Source: Eubacteriales bacterium OttesenSCG-928-K08
GTDB taxonomy: Bacteria; Bacillota; Clostridia; Christensenellales; CAG-138
DNA: 64,000 nt
Direction: 5' to 3'
NCBI GenBank assembly: GCA_030266105.1
Contig: JAJDHH010000006.1
Span: 1-64,000 of the forward strand
Under the pieces are notes generated by a model. The model ran no database searches. It had not been told where the DNA came from and was given only the letters and a program-made list of their open reading frames with translations. Of this stretch, positions 26,026 to 34,458 are shown piece by piece (within the stretch, counting starts at the first letter, position 1; each line of letters starts with the position of its first letter). The position numbers and the translations under genes are program-made.

Positions 26026-27762
26026 ATGCTTAGAAAGTTTGTTCCTTATATAAAGGGTTTTCGAAAAGAGACAATACTATCACCACTTATGGTAATTTTG
26101 GAAGTTGCTCTGGATGTTATGATTCCCATGTTGATGGCACGGATAGTCAACATTGGCATTGCAAATGGCGACCTTAATTATATTGCCAAAATGGGCTTTT
26201 CGATGATCGGAATGGCACTGGTTTCATTGATGTTTGGTGCGCTTTCTGCTAAATATTCCTCAACTGCAGCGGCGGGCTTTGCAAAAAACCTGCGTGCATC
26301 GCTTTTTAACAATGTGCAGGATTTTTCTTTTTCGAATATAGATCATTTTAACACAGCCAGCCTTGTAACACGCTTAACCACCGATGTTACAAACGCTCAA
26401 AACACATTTATGATGCTTATAAGAATGGCCGTGCGCGCGCCTGTAATGCTGATCTGTACGATAAGCATGGCTTACTCTATAAATTCTGAGCTTGTAACGG
26501 TGTTTTTGTTTGCCGCGCCAATACTTGCAATCACCATTTTTATTGTTATGCGCCTTACTTACCCGCGTTTCCAGCAAATGCTTAAGGAATACGATAATAT
26601 GAACGGCGTTGTTCAGGAAAACCTTATTGGCATGCGTGTGGTAAAGGCATTTGTGCGCGAAAAGTTTGAAATTGAAAAATTCAACAAAACAGCCGGACGT
26701 GTGCAACAAACAATGTTCAAGGCTGAAAAGCTTGCTGTTTGTATCATGCCGATCATGCAGCTTGTAATGTATGGGTGCATAATGGCGATATTGTGGTTTG
26801 GCGGCGGTAAAATTATTGAGGGACAAATGCAAACCGGCGACCTGATGCAATTTATTACATACACCACACAGATACTTATGTCGCTTATGATGCTTGCAAT
26901 GGTCTTTTTAATGACAGTGCTCTCGCGTGCATCACTTACGCGCATACTCGAGGTGCTTGAGGAAAAACCCGCCATAACGGCACCGGAAGAAAATGCAATC
27001 ACAACTGTTAAGGATGGCAGTGTGAGCTTTTGTGATGTTGTTTTCCGCTACAAGGAGGGCAGCGAAGAGGCTACGCTTAAAAACATCAACCTCAACATCA
27101 ATTCAGGTGAAAGCGTAGGCATAATTGGCGCAACAGGTTCTGCTAAAACAACGCTGGTGCAGATGATTCCAAGACTCTATGAGGCACAGAGCGGTTCCGT
27201 GCTTGTAGGTGGGGTTGATGTACGCAAATATGAGCTTGCGGCGCTGCGCAATTCTGTTGCGATGGTTCTGCAAAGCAATGTGCTGTTTTCCGGCACAATA
27301 CGCGATAATCTTAAATGGGGCGACAAGGATGCGACCGACATTGAAATTGCGCAGGCTTGCAGAATTGCACAGGCGCATGAGTTCATAATGAGCTTTCCCA
27401 ACGGATACGATACAGACCTTGGGCAAGGGGGCGTAAACCTGTCTGGCGGGCAAAAGCAGCGCCTTTGCATAGCCCGCGCTTTGCTTAAAAAACCTAAAAT
27501 CATGATTATGGATGATAGCACAAGCGCTGTAGATACCGCCACGGATAGCAAGATTCGCGATGGGTTAAAGCATAGCCTCTCGGACATGACCACGATCATA
27601 ATCGCTCAACGCATCTCTTCCGTTATGGATGCTGATAAGATAATCATAATGGATGAGGGCGGGATAGCCGCAGTTGGCACACACGATGAGCTTGTTAAGG
27701 ACAATGAAATTTATAGGGATGTATACTTCTCGCAGCAAAAGGGGGTGGAGGAGAATGCCTAA
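26026..27762 (+). CDS. ABC exporter half-transporter, degenerate nucleotide-binding subunit
   Basis: The 578 residues comprise a six-helix ABC exporter domain (about 1-310) and one ATPase domain. The ATPase has departures typical of the inactive-site half of heterodimeric exporters (TM287/BmrC type): Walker A is GATGSAKT with Ala373 before the lysine, the catalytic glutamate is Asp497 (MDDSTS), and the H-loop histidine is Gln528 (IAQRIS). The signature LSGGQKQR is intact. It should pair with the next gene, whose start overlaps its last eight bases. The substrate (drug, lipid or peptide) is unknown. GGGGGAG precedes the start. Confidence 0.93.
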   Translation: MLRKFVPYIKGFRKETILSPLMVILEVALDVMIPMLMARIVNIGIANGDLNYIAKMGFSMIGMALVSLMFGALSAKYSSTAAAGFAKNLRASLFNNVQDFSFSNIDHFNTASLVTRLTTDVTNAQNTFMMLIRMAVRAPVMLICTISMAYSINSELVTVFLFAAPILAITIFIVMRLTYPRFQQMLKEYDNMNGVVQENLIGMRVVKAFVREKFEIEKFNKTAGRVQQTMFKAEKLAVCIMPIMQLVMYGCIMAILWFGGGKIIEGQMQTGDLMQFITYTTQILMSLMMLAMVFLMTVLSRASLTRILEVLEEKPAITAPEENAITTVKDGSVSFCDVVFRYKEGSEEATLKNINLNINSGESVGIIGATGSAKTTLVQMIPRLYEAQSGSVLVGGVDVRKYELAALRNSVAMVLQSNVLFSGTIRDNLKWGDKDATDIEIAQACRIAQAHEFIMSFPNGYDTDLGQGGVNLSGGQKQRLCIARALLKKPKIMIMDDSTSAVDTATDSKIRDGLKHSLSDMTTIIIAQRISSVMDADKIIIMDEGGIAAVGTHDELVKDNEIYRDVYFSQQKGVEENA

Positions 27763-29686
27763 AGCTAACGAAAAAAATCAATATATGGGAGCTGGCCGTG
27801 CAGGAGGCCGCAAGGGCCGCCCCGGCGCAAAACCTCAGCATGCGGGCCGCACCCTAAAGCGCATACTTAGCTACATGGGAAAATACAAAATCCATTTTAT
27901 TTTTGTTCTTGTTTTTATGCTAATAAGCACTGGGGCAAGCGTAGCGGGAACGTATTTTCTCAAGCCCATTATAAACGACTATATCGTGCCGTTAATAGGA
28001 CGCCAAGCTCCTGATTTATCAGGCCTTAGCGGCATGCTTATTTTGCTTGCGGTAATATATGCCACAGGAGCGCTATCTGGTTTTGTTTACCAGCGCATAG
28101 TTATTATTATTTCAACCAACACACTTGATCGCGTGCGGCGTGAACTGTTTAGCAAAATGCAAACATTACCCATAAGATATTTTGATACACATACGCACGG
28201 TGAATTGATGAGCCGTTACACAAACGATGTGGATACGCTAAGGCAATTTCTTAGCCAAAGCCTCGTTCAGTTTGTTTCATCAACCGTTTCGGTCGTTAGC
28301 GTATTTGTGATGATGCTTGTGCTTAGCCCGGCCTTAACGGGCATTACGGTGTTTATGCTGCTTATTATGTTGTTCATTATCAACAGATTAGGCCGCAAGA
28401 GCAAGGCGTTTTTTATTAAGCAGCAATCTGCATTGGGTGCTGCAAACGGTTACATAGAGGAAATGATCGAAGGGCAAAAGGTCGTAAAAGTATTTTCTCA
28501 TGAAGAGGTTTCTAAAGCGGAATTTTCACGGCTAAATGATGAGCTTTTTACTTCAGCAAAAGGCGCTAATACCTTTGCAAGCATGCTTATGCCTATAATG
28601 GGCAACCTTTCCTACGTGCAATACGCGCTAACTGCAATGGTTGGTGGAATGATGGCCGTTGGTGGCGTAGCCGGAATGGATATTGGCACGCTGGCTTCGT
28701 TTTTACAATATACAAGATCGTTTTCCATGCCTATTACGCAGGTATCTCAGCAGTTCAACTTTGTGTTGCAGGCGCTTGCCGGTGCAGAGCGTATATTCAC
28801 CATGATTGATGAACCTGAAGAGAATGATGAAGGAACAATTACACTAGCGCACGTGCAAAAAGCACAGGATGGTACTCTTGTTGAAACGGATAAGCGCACA
28901 GGAATATGGGCCTGGAAAGATAATTCCAAGTCGCCGGTTGAATACGTGGAGCTTAAGGGCGATGTGCGTTTTGAAAACGTTACGTTTGGTTACGAGGAAG
29001 ACAAGACAGTATTAAAAAACCTGAGTCTGTATGCAAAGCCGGGCCAAAAAATTGCCTTTGTTGGCTCAACCGGGGCAGGAAAAACAACAATCACAAACCT
29101 CATAAATCGTTTTTATGATGTGCAGGAAGGCCGAATTCTATATGATGGCATTGATGTGCAGCAAATTAAAAAACACGACCTAAGACGCTCGCTTTCGATG
29201 GTTTTGCAGGATACGCACCTTTTCACAGGCACTGTAAGCGACAATATCCGTTATGGAAATCTAAAAGCAACGGATGAGAAAATACGCCATGCTGCAAAGC
29301 TTGCAAACGCGGATTCTTTTATTCGCCACCTGCCTGATGGATACGACACCATGATTACCGGCGATGGTGCAAACCTTAGCCAAGGTCAGCGGCAGCTTTT
29401 AGCAATTGCCCGTGCGGCGCTTGCTGATCCTCCTGTGCTGATATTGGATGAAGCGACAAGCTCAATCGATACAAGAACTGAGCTGCTCATTGAAAAAGGA
29501 ATGGATCAGCTGATGATGGGCCGTACCGTTTTTGTGATTGCGCATAGACTTTCTACCGTTCGAAACGCAAAAGCCATTATAGTTCTGGAAAACGGCGAAA
29601 TTATTGAGCGCGGCAACCATGAAGCGTTGGTTGAAGAAAAGGGTAAATACTATCAACTGTATACTGGCGCATTCGAATTATCGTAA
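27755..29686 (+). CDS. ABC exporter half-transporter, catalytic subunit
   Basis: This 643-residue partner of the preceding subunit has an arginine/glycine-rich N-terminal tail (about 1-30), a six-helix membrane domain and an ATPase with intact catalytic motifs. These are Walker A GSTGAGKTT, the signature LSQGQRQ, Walker B VLILDEATSS with the catalytic glutamate, and IAHRLST. A longer frame from 27674 only overlaps the first gene; GGAGG five bases before ATG 27755 fixes the start. The pair forms one heterodimeric exporter with a single active ATP site (family inference). Confidence 0.94.
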   Translation: MPKANEKNQYMGAGRAGGRKGRPGAKPQHAGRTLKRILSYMGKYKIHFIFVLVFMLISTGASVAGTYFLKPIINDYIVPLIGRQAPDLSGLSGMLILLAVIYATGALSGFVYQRIVIIISTNTLDRVRRELFSKMQTLPIRYFDTHTHGELMSRYTNDVDTLRQFLSQSLVQFVSSTVSVVSVFVMMLVLSPALTGITVFMLLIMLFIINRLGRKSKAFFIKQQSALGAANGYIEEMIEGQKVVKVFSHEEVSKAEFSRLNDELFTSAKGANTFASMLMPIMGNLSYVQYALTAMVGGMMAVGGVAGMDIGTLASFLQYTRSFSMPITQVSQQFNFVLQALAGAERIFTMIDEPEENDEGTITLAHVQKAQDGTLVETDKRTGIWAWKDNSKSPVEYVELKGDVRFENVTFGYEEDKTVLKNLSLYAKPGQKIAFVGSTGAGKTTITNLINRFYDVQEGRILYDGIDVQQIKKHDLRRSLSMVLQDTHLFTGTVSDNIRYGNLKATDEKIRHAAKLANADSFIRHLPDGYDTMITGDGANLSQGQRQLLAIARAALADPPVLILDEATSSIDTRTELLIEKGMDQLMMGRTVFVIAHRLSTVRNAKAIIVLENGEIIERGNHEALVEEKGKYYQLYTGAFELS

Positions 29687-29693
29687 AGCATTG

Positions 29694-29732
29694 ATGTATG
29701 ACCTGGTTTTTTGCCAGGTCATACATTTTACT
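29694..29732 (+). terminator. Terminator of the ABC exporter operon
   Basis: ATGTATGACCTGG (29694-29706) pairs perfectly with CCAGGTCATACAT (29714-29726), followed by TTTTACTT. It lies directly after the exporter stop codon. Confidence 0.9.
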
Positions 29733-29774
29733 TAATTTAACAAATAATATATATTTTATAATTTGAAATAGCTA

Positions 29775-29802
29775 TTGTATTTATAGCAATTAGGTATATA
29801 AT
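29775..29802 (+). promoter_or_regulatory. Promoter ahead of the c-di-GMP riboswitch
   Basis: TTGTAT (29775-29780) and TATAAT (29797-29802) are separated by 16 bases. A transcript starting near 29809 would carry the whole riboswitch as its leader. Confidence 0.65.
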
Positions 29803-29828
29803 AGTAGACACAATCAAATAGTATTGCT

Positions 29829-29930
29829 TGAGTTTCTCCAGCGATAAAGGCAAACCCGTTGAAAGACGGCGACGCAAAGCTACAGGGCCTGAAATGGCAG
29901 CCAGCTACCGAAAGGTGAAATTTTTTTTTG
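29829..29930 (+). promoter_or_regulatory. c-di-GMP-I (GEMM) riboswitch
   Basis: The core elements of the GEMM aptamer appear in order: AAAGGCAAACC, a short stem capped by GAAA (CCGT..ACGG), GACGCAAAGC, then GGGCCTGAAATGGCAGCC and GCTACCG. P1 can pair AGTTTCTCC (29831-29839) with GGTGAAATT (29914-29922) with one mismatch. Its 3' strand runs straight into a nine-T tract (29921-29929), so the ligand-stabilised P1 could itself end transcription. A guanine at the position I equate with Vc2 G20 favours c-di-GMP over cGAMP. It leads the transglutaminase-like gene. Confidence 0.88.
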
Positions 29931-30007
29931 CATGATACTTCTGCATTAAAAAGCAGATAGTATTAAGCGCTTTTTGGGTAGTGTTGCGTTCGGAAGTGGG
30001 GGAAAGC

Positions 30008-30574
30008 ATGAAGCGAAACGTTCGCAATTTAATTGTGCTATTAGCAGCCTTAACATTGTTGACTGCTTTGTTACCCTTTGTTTCATTTGCCGAACAGAAT
30101 AAAAGATATCTCTCACCGGGAAAAGAAATCGCTTTTACAGAAGGTGATGCACTCAGCCAAAAAGCCGCCGAACTGATTGAAGGAAAAAGAACAACTGAAG
30201 AAAAAGCGATGGCTATTTATAGCTATATCATAGAAAACATAAGCTATGACTATGAATTGTATGGCAAAGTTACTGAGAAAACAATAAACAGATACACACC
30301 AATACCAAATGATGTGCTTGCAAAAAAAACTGGCATAAGCATTGACATGGCCTCTCTTTATGCCGCCATGTGCAGAAGCGTAAACATTCAAACAAAGCTG
30401 GTTAAAGGGCATTGCGAAATCATAAACGGTTCCCATGCCTGGAATGAGGTTTACGATGAATCTGTTCGCAAATGGATTGCGCTGGATATTACTGTGGATT
30501 TATTTTTTCAAAAAGGAGCCGCGACCTATTGGCGGCCTATTGGAAGTGGATACGAAAGCCTGTCAGAAGTATAG
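30008..30574 (+). CDS. Secreted transglutaminase-like protein, catalytic cysteine replaced
   Basis: The protein has 188 residues. A signal peptide covers about 1-30 (LIVLLAALTLLTALLPFVSFA). A transglutaminase-core domain follows: AMAIYSYIIENISYDYE (about 68-84), TGISIDMASLYAAMCRS, SHAWNEVYDE and KWIALDIT. Family members normally have a cysteine in the first catalytic motif (GxCxDYA); here it is Ser111 (TGISID), while His143 and Asp160 of the triad remain. It may be inactive, or may use Cys in MCRS. GTGGGGG precedes ATG 30008. Expression should depend on c-di-GMP through the riboswitch upstream. Confidence 0.85.
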   Translation: MKRNVRNLIVLLAALTLLTALLPFVSFAEQNKRYLSPGKEIAFTEGDALSQKAAELIEGKRTTEEKAMAIYSYIIENISYDYELYGKVTEKTINRYTPIPNDVLAKKTGISIDMASLYAAMCRSVNIQTKLVKGHCEIINGSHAWNEVYDESVRKWIALDITVDLFFQKGAATYWRPIGSGYESLSEV

Positions 30575-30612
30575 TTTAACAACCTGCCATGCTGATGTGC
30601 TTTTTTGGAGCG

Positions 30613-30642
30613 TTGACACCTAATATCTCAAGGTGCTATAAT
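30613..30642 (+). promoter_or_regulatory. Promoter of tRNA-Trp
   Basis: TTGACA (30613-30618) and TATAAT (30637-30642) are both perfect consensus hexamers with an 18-base spacer. They lie 17 bases before the tRNA, as expected for a strong stable-RNA promoter. Confidence 0.85.
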
Positions 30643-30659
30643 ACCGTTGTTACGTATTT

Positions 30660-30733
30660 AGGGGCATGATGTAATGGTAACATAGCGGTCTCCAAAACCG
30701 TTCTTGAGGGTTCGAGTCCTTCTGCCCCTGCCA
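30660..30733 (+). tRNA. tRNA-Trp (CCA anticodon)
   Basis: The acceptor AGGGGCA pairs with TGCCCCT. The D-arm, the anticodon loop CTCCAAA with CCA at 30692-30694, and a GGTTCGAGTCC T-arm are all present. The 3' CCA is encoded. The sequence is very like Bacillus tRNA-Trp. Confidence 0.96.
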
Positions 30734-30762
30734 AAGGGTCGACCTAAACGTCGCCCTTTTTT
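30733..30762 (+). terminator. Terminator after tRNA-Trp
   Basis: AAAGGGTCGAC (30733-30743) pairs with GTCGCCCTTTT (30750-30760), allowing one bulge, and is followed by a T-run. It separates the tRNA from proC. Confidence 0.75.
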
Positions 30763-30794
30763 CTTTTTTTGCCACAAGGCGGGAGGATAATGAA

Positions 30795-31595
30795 ATGAAA
30801 AAACTTGGTTTTTTAGGAATGGGCAATATGGGCGAGGCTTTGCTAAAGGGCATACTGGCAAACGATTGCCTGTCAAATGATGATATTTTGTTTCTTGCAA
30901 AAAGGCCTGAACGGATTGAACAAATCGAGCATAAGTATTCCATTTCTTCCGCCAGAGATTCAATTGATCTTGCACAATCCTGTGAAATGCTGCTGCTGGC
31001 TGTTAAACCTGACGTTTGTATAAATATTTTATTGGAATGCGCTGATGCGCTTGCGGGCAAAGCTTTGATTTCAGTCATAGCTGGTTGGAGTAAAGAAGAT
31101 TATGAAGCGCTTGTGCCGGATTGCCGTGTGCTTTGCGTGATGCCAAACACGCCTGTCATGGTGGGCGAAGGCATGACCGTTTTTAACACAAATCATTCAT
31201 TCACAGATGAAGAATATGCTTTTGCAAGGCAAATTTTCGCCTCCGTTGGCAAGGTTGCACAGTTGCCTCAAAATAAGATGGCGGCCGTAACAGGTGTATC
31301 AGGCAGCGGCCCTGCCTATGTTTATTTGTTCATTGAAGCGCTTGCTGATGGCGGAGTTTTTGAAGGGCTTCCGCGCGAATTAGCCTATGAGCTGGCTTCG
31401 CAAACCGTTCTAGGCGCTGCAAAAATGGTGATGGAAACCAAAAAACATCCTGGTGCGCTGAAAGATGCTGTTTGCTCGCCAGGCGGCACAACAATCGAGG
31501 CTGTTTCGGCTTTGGAGCATGCAGGTTTTCGCGCTGCTGTGTTAGATGCGGTTTCTGCCTGCACAAAAAAAGCTAAGCAGATGGCTCAAAAATGA
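30795..31595 (+). CDS. proC: Pyrroline-5-carboxylate reductase
   Basis: This enzyme reduces 1-pyrroline-5-carboxylate to proline, the last step of proline synthesis. The N-terminal Rossmann motif is GFLGMGNMGEALLKGI (about 5-20). The conserved VMPNTPVMVGEGMT and the C-terminal dimer domain VTGVSGSGPAYVYLFIEALADGGV (about 158-181) with SPGGTTIEAV are typical. At 266 residues it has family length. GGGAGG precedes the start, and the stop overlaps rnhA by four bases. Confidence 0.96.
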   Translation: MKKLGFLGMGNMGEALLKGILANDCLSNDDILFLAKRPERIEQIEHKYSISSARDSIDLAQSCEMLLLAVKPDVCINILLECADALAGKALISVIAGWSKEDYEALVPDCRVLCVMPNTPVMVGEGMTVFNTNHSFTDEEYAFARQIFASVGKVAQLPQNKMAAVTGVSGSGPAYVYLFIEALADGGVFEGLPRELAYELASQTVLGAAKMVMETKKHPGALKDAVCSPGGTTIEAVSALEHAGFRAAVLDAVSACTKKAKQMAQK

Positions 31596-32089
31596 AAAAA
31601 GTGACTATATATACCGATGGCGCATGCTCCGGAAACCCTGGCCCGGGTGGCTGGGGTGCAATATTATACTATAAAAGCCATAAAAAGGAAATATCTGGTT
31701 CCGAAAAGCATACCACAAACAATAGAATGGAGCTTTCAGGCGCTATACAAGCGCTTGAATTACTAAAAGAGGCCTGCGAGGTTGAGCTTTACACCGATAG
31801 CGCATATCTTTGCAGAGCTTTCCAAGAAAATTGGTTAGCAACATGGCAAAAGAACGGCTGGCAAAATTCAAAAAAGCAACCTGTCGAAAATCGCGACCTT
31901 TGGGAGCAGTTGTTGTTGTTGACTTCAAAGCACAAAGTTTATTGGAACAAAGTTAAAGGCCACAGCGACAATGAAAACAATAATCGCTGCGATTATTTAG
32001 CTCGTAATGCAATTAAAACGATGCTGGCTTTGGCGGCTGATGAAGAAAGTATTGAAAAAAACACGGAAGTTCTCGAAAATCCACTATAA
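31592..32089 (+). CDS. rnhA: Ribonuclease HI
   Basis: It degrades the RNA strand of RNA:DNA hybrids. The catalytic acidic residues lie in the usual motifs: IYTDGACSGNPGPGGWG (Asp near residue 8), NRMELSGAIQAL (Glu near 48), YTDSAYL (Asp near 68), and Asp in the C-terminal NNRCDYLAR. KVKGHSDNENN supplies the conserved histidine. The 165-residue length is slightly longer than E. coli RNase HI because of a C-terminal tail. It is translationally coupled to proC (ATGA). Confidence 0.95.
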   Translation: MKKVTIYTDGACSGNPGPGGWGAILYYKSHKKEISGSEKHTTNNRMELSGAIQALELLKEACEVELYTDSAYLCRAFQENWLATWQKNGWQNSKKQPVENRDLWEQLLLLTSKHKVYWNKVKGHSDNENNNRCDYLARNAIKTMLALAADEESIEKNTEVLENPL

Positions 32090-32159
32090 CTATTCGTTAA
32101 ACTTGTCTTTAACGAATAGTATGATTTGATTTTCCCTCTATCCCTTGGGTGATGTAATA

Positions 32160-33254
32160 ATGGACGAAAACTATAATGATAAAAAAAATAAAGCCTACAC
32201 AGTAAAGCAGCGAACCCTTCTAAAGGAACTGCCAAGCTGTTGTGGTACATTTTTGCGTGGAATTGAAAGCCAAACTTCAGTATTAACCAGATATGGATAT
32301 GCGGTTGATCTAAAAACGTTTTTTAATTTTTTAGTTGCGGAAATTGATGATTTTAAAGGAAAAAAAATTGTCGAGCTTACACTTGCGGATATGGAACGCA
32401 TAAAGGCTTATGATATAGAGTTATTTTTAGAGCATCTTACCTATTATAATAAAGAAGAACGCGAAATCGTAAATCACGAACGAGCAAAGGCGCGAAAGCT
32501 ATCCACTTTACGTTCCTTTTTTAAATTCTTTTTCAAACGTGAGATGATCTCAAACAATGTTGCGGCACTTGTAGATGCGCCTAAACTATATGAACGCTCC
32601 ATCGTAAGATTAGAGGCGAATGAAATCGCTGAACTGCTTGATGTTGTTGAAGCTGGCGCCGGCCTCTCCCCTGCCCAAAAAAAATACCATAAGGCTACAA
32701 AAACGCGTGATGCGGCTATATTAACGTTGTTCCTGGGAACTGGTATTCGTATTAGCGAGCTTGTTGGCATTGACATGAGCGATTTGGATTTTGTGAACAA
32801 CACTTTTTTGATTACCCGCAAAGGCGGCAATCAGGATATGCTTGTGTTTGGCGCAGAGGTGCGCGCAGCGCTGCTTAACTACCTCTTGGAAAGAGAAACG
32901 GTCTCCCCTGCCCCGGGGCATGAAAAAGCCTTGTTTTTGTCTATTCAAAAAAAGAGATTGACAGTACGCGCAATTGAGAATTTAGTTAAAAAATATGCAG
33001 CAATTGCCACGCCGCTTAAAAAGATTTCACCACACAAGCTTCGCAGCACATATGGCACAATGCTGTATCAGGAAACTGGGGATATTTATTTGGTTGCAGA
33101 TGTTTTGGGTCATAAAGACGTAAACACAACACGCAAGCATTATGCCGCCATTTCGGAAGACCGAAGAAAAATTGCCGCACAGGTTATCAAACTGCGCGAT
33201 GACGATAATCACCCACCGATCACACCTAACAGTGAAAAAACGGAGGGAGATTAG
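32160..33254 (+). CDS. Tyrosine recombinase/integrase (Xer-like)
   Basis: The 364 residues form a SAM-like N-terminal core-binding domain (about 20-135: LTRYGYAVDLKTFFNFLV) and a catalytic domain. All family residues are present: Arg in LGTGIRISEL, Lys in TRKGGNQ, HKLRSTYGT, GHKDVNTT and the nucleophile Tyr in KHYAAIS. ATG 32160 with GGGTGAT upstream is chosen over TTG 32145. Neither tRNA-end duplications nor phage genes flank it, so it looks like a resident XerC/XerD-type enzyme rather than a mobile-element integrase (inference). Confidence 0.88.
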   Translation: MDENYNDKKNKAYTVKQRTLLKELPSCCGTFLRGIESQTSVLTRYGYAVDLKTFFNFLVAEIDDFKGKKIVELTLADMERIKAYDIELFLEHLTYYNKEEREIVNHERAKARKLSTLRSFFKFFFKREMISNNVAALVDAPKLYERSIVRLEANEIAELLDVVEAGAGLSPAQKKYHKATKTRDAAILTLFLGTGIRISELVGIDMSDLDFVNNTFLITRKGGNQDMLVFGAEVRAALLNYLLERETVSPAPGHEKALFLSIQKKRLTVRAIENLVKKYAAIATPLKKISPHKLRSTYGTMLYQETGDIYLVADVLGHKDVNTTRKHYAAISEDRRKIAAQVIKLRDDDNHPPITPNSEKTEGD

Positions 33255-33255
33255 C

Positions 33256-34113
33256 ATGAAAAAAACGTACTTTTTCACGTTTTTATTGGCAATTTTTATT
33301 ATGATTATGGCATTCCCCGCCTTAGCGAATTCAGGTGCGTCAGACGCTGTTATTCAAGCAAGAAAAAGCGTATTTCGCGTTATAGTTTCGGATACTGATG
33401 GGATTTATTCAGGCTCGTGCTTTATAATATCAAGTGATATGGAAGGAACTTTTCTTGCAACAAACTTTCATGTTGTGAAAAACGAGCCATCCAGCGTGAT
33501 TGGCATTCTTTCGCATGATGAAAATATATTGCCCGCCAGTATTGTCCATTACAACGAGCTGTATGATGTTTGCCTGCTAAAAACTGATGAACCCATTGAA
33601 AATGCCGCGCCCCTAACGATTGCGCTAGCCGAAGAAATAACGATTGGCCAAGCGATATACGCATTAGGTTTCCCTGAAAAAGCGGATTATTTGATGGATA
33701 AATTCTCATATCATTACGATGAGGTTTCATTAACAAACGGCATCATCAATTCTATTAGGAGCAAGGATTATGATGATGCGACTTCGTTTAGTTTGTTGCA
33801 GATCAACTCCGTAATCAACCCCGGAAACTCAGGAGGCCCTTTACTTAATGAAAGTGGGCATGTTGTTGGCATAAATACAATGGGCGTTGTTGGCGCAGAT
33901 GGTATTTATGGCGCTGTGCACGTTAAACACCTTGAAGAACTTTTGATACAGTCCGGAGTTTTATACTATCTTCCTGCAGAGGAAGAACCTCAAAAAACAT
34001 TTTGGGATAACAACATGATGGTTTTAATTGTGGGTGTTTTAATCACAGTTGTTGGATTTGTGCTTTTAATACTGGACAGGCGCCGAGTTGCTCCAGCGGC
34101 GGCAGATAATTAA
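33256..34113 (+). CDS. Membrane-anchored trypsin-like serine protease
   Basis: The product is 285 residues. A signal peptide (about 1-22) is followed by an HtrA-like S1C protease domain. Its triad is visible as His in TNFHVVKN, Asp in ELYDVCLLKTD and Ser in NPGNSGGPLLNESG. A C-terminal transmembrane segment (about 252-275, MMVLIVGVLITVVGFVLLIL) and a short basic tail anchor it. No PDZ domain is present, unlike DegP/HtrA. It should act outside the membrane in quality control or regulated proteolysis. GGAGGGAG precedes the start; the gene follows the recombinase with one base between. Confidence 0.88.
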   Translation: MKKTYFFTFLLAIFIMIMAFPALANSGASDAVIQARKSVFRVIVSDTDGIYSGSCFIISSDMEGTFLATNFHVVKNEPSSVIGILSHDENILPASIVHYNELYDVCLLKTDEPIENAAPLTIALAEEITIGQAIYALGFPEKADYLMDKFSYHYDEVSLTNGIINSIRSKDYDDATSFSLLQINSVINPGNSGGPLLNESGHVVGINTMGVVGADGIYGAVHVKHLEELLIQSGVLYYLPAEEEPQKTFWDNNMMVLIVGVLITVVGFVLLILDRRRVAPAAADN

Positions 34114-34158
34114 CCAGTGGACGTTTTGTTCTCAGAGTTGTTAAACCCTAAAAAGCGC

Positions 34159-34187
34159 TTTCAAAAAATAGGTTGCTGTGCTATAAT
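34159..34187 (+). promoter_or_regulatory. Promoter of tRNA-Arg
   Basis: TATAAT at 34182-34187 lies 12 bases before the tRNA, with a weaker TTTCAA -35 at 34159-34164 (17-base spacer). Confidence 0.6.
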
Positions 34188-34198
34188 CGAAACGCAAT

Positions 34199-34275
34199 GC
34201 GCTCGTAGCTCAGATGGATAGAGTACCAGACTCCGACTCTGGGGGTCGTGGGTTCGAGCCCCGCCGGGCGCGCCA
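34199..34275 (+). tRNA. tRNA-Arg (CCG anticodon)
   Basis: The acceptor GCGCTCG pairs with CGGGCGC. The anticodon stem CCAGA/TCTGG encloses CTCCGAC, giving anticodon CCG, which reads CGG. The T-arm GTGGGTTCGAGCCCCGC is canonical and CCA is encoded at 34273-34275. Confidence 0.95.
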
Positions 34276-34276
34276 C

Positions 34277-34312
34277 AGAGCCGTTTTTCGCAAGATTAAC
34301 GGCTCTTTCGTT
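34277..34312 (+). terminator. Terminator after tRNA-Arg
   Basis: AGAGCCGTT (34277-34285) pairs with AACGGCTCT (34298-34306), followed by TTCGTTTCTT. Confidence 0.8.
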
Positions 34313-34376
34313 TCTTAATATCGCCCACTTCCCTATTTAAATAAACTTGTGCATATTTGTCAAAACGAAACTACAG

Positions 34377-34415
34377 CAAAAGCCGAGTGGAAAATCCGCC
34401 CGGCTTTTGTTTTTC
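34377..34415 (+). terminator. Second terminator-like hairpin between convergent units
   Basis: CAAAAGCCG (34377-34385) pairs with CGGCTTTTG (34401-34409), followed by TTTTTCCC on the plus strand. It lies just after the minus-strand ABC-2 permease gene and may insulate the two directions. Confidence 0.65.
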
Positions 34416-34458
34416 CCTTAAAAACCTTTCTCAACGAATATCTGAGGATATTCCGCGC

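Noticed and set aside
32160-33254. Integrase of a second mobile element
   Set aside because: No duplicated tRNA end, phage gene or inverted repeat flanks it. Neighbours are housekeeping genes in close spacing, so a resident Xer-like recombinase is the simpler reading.
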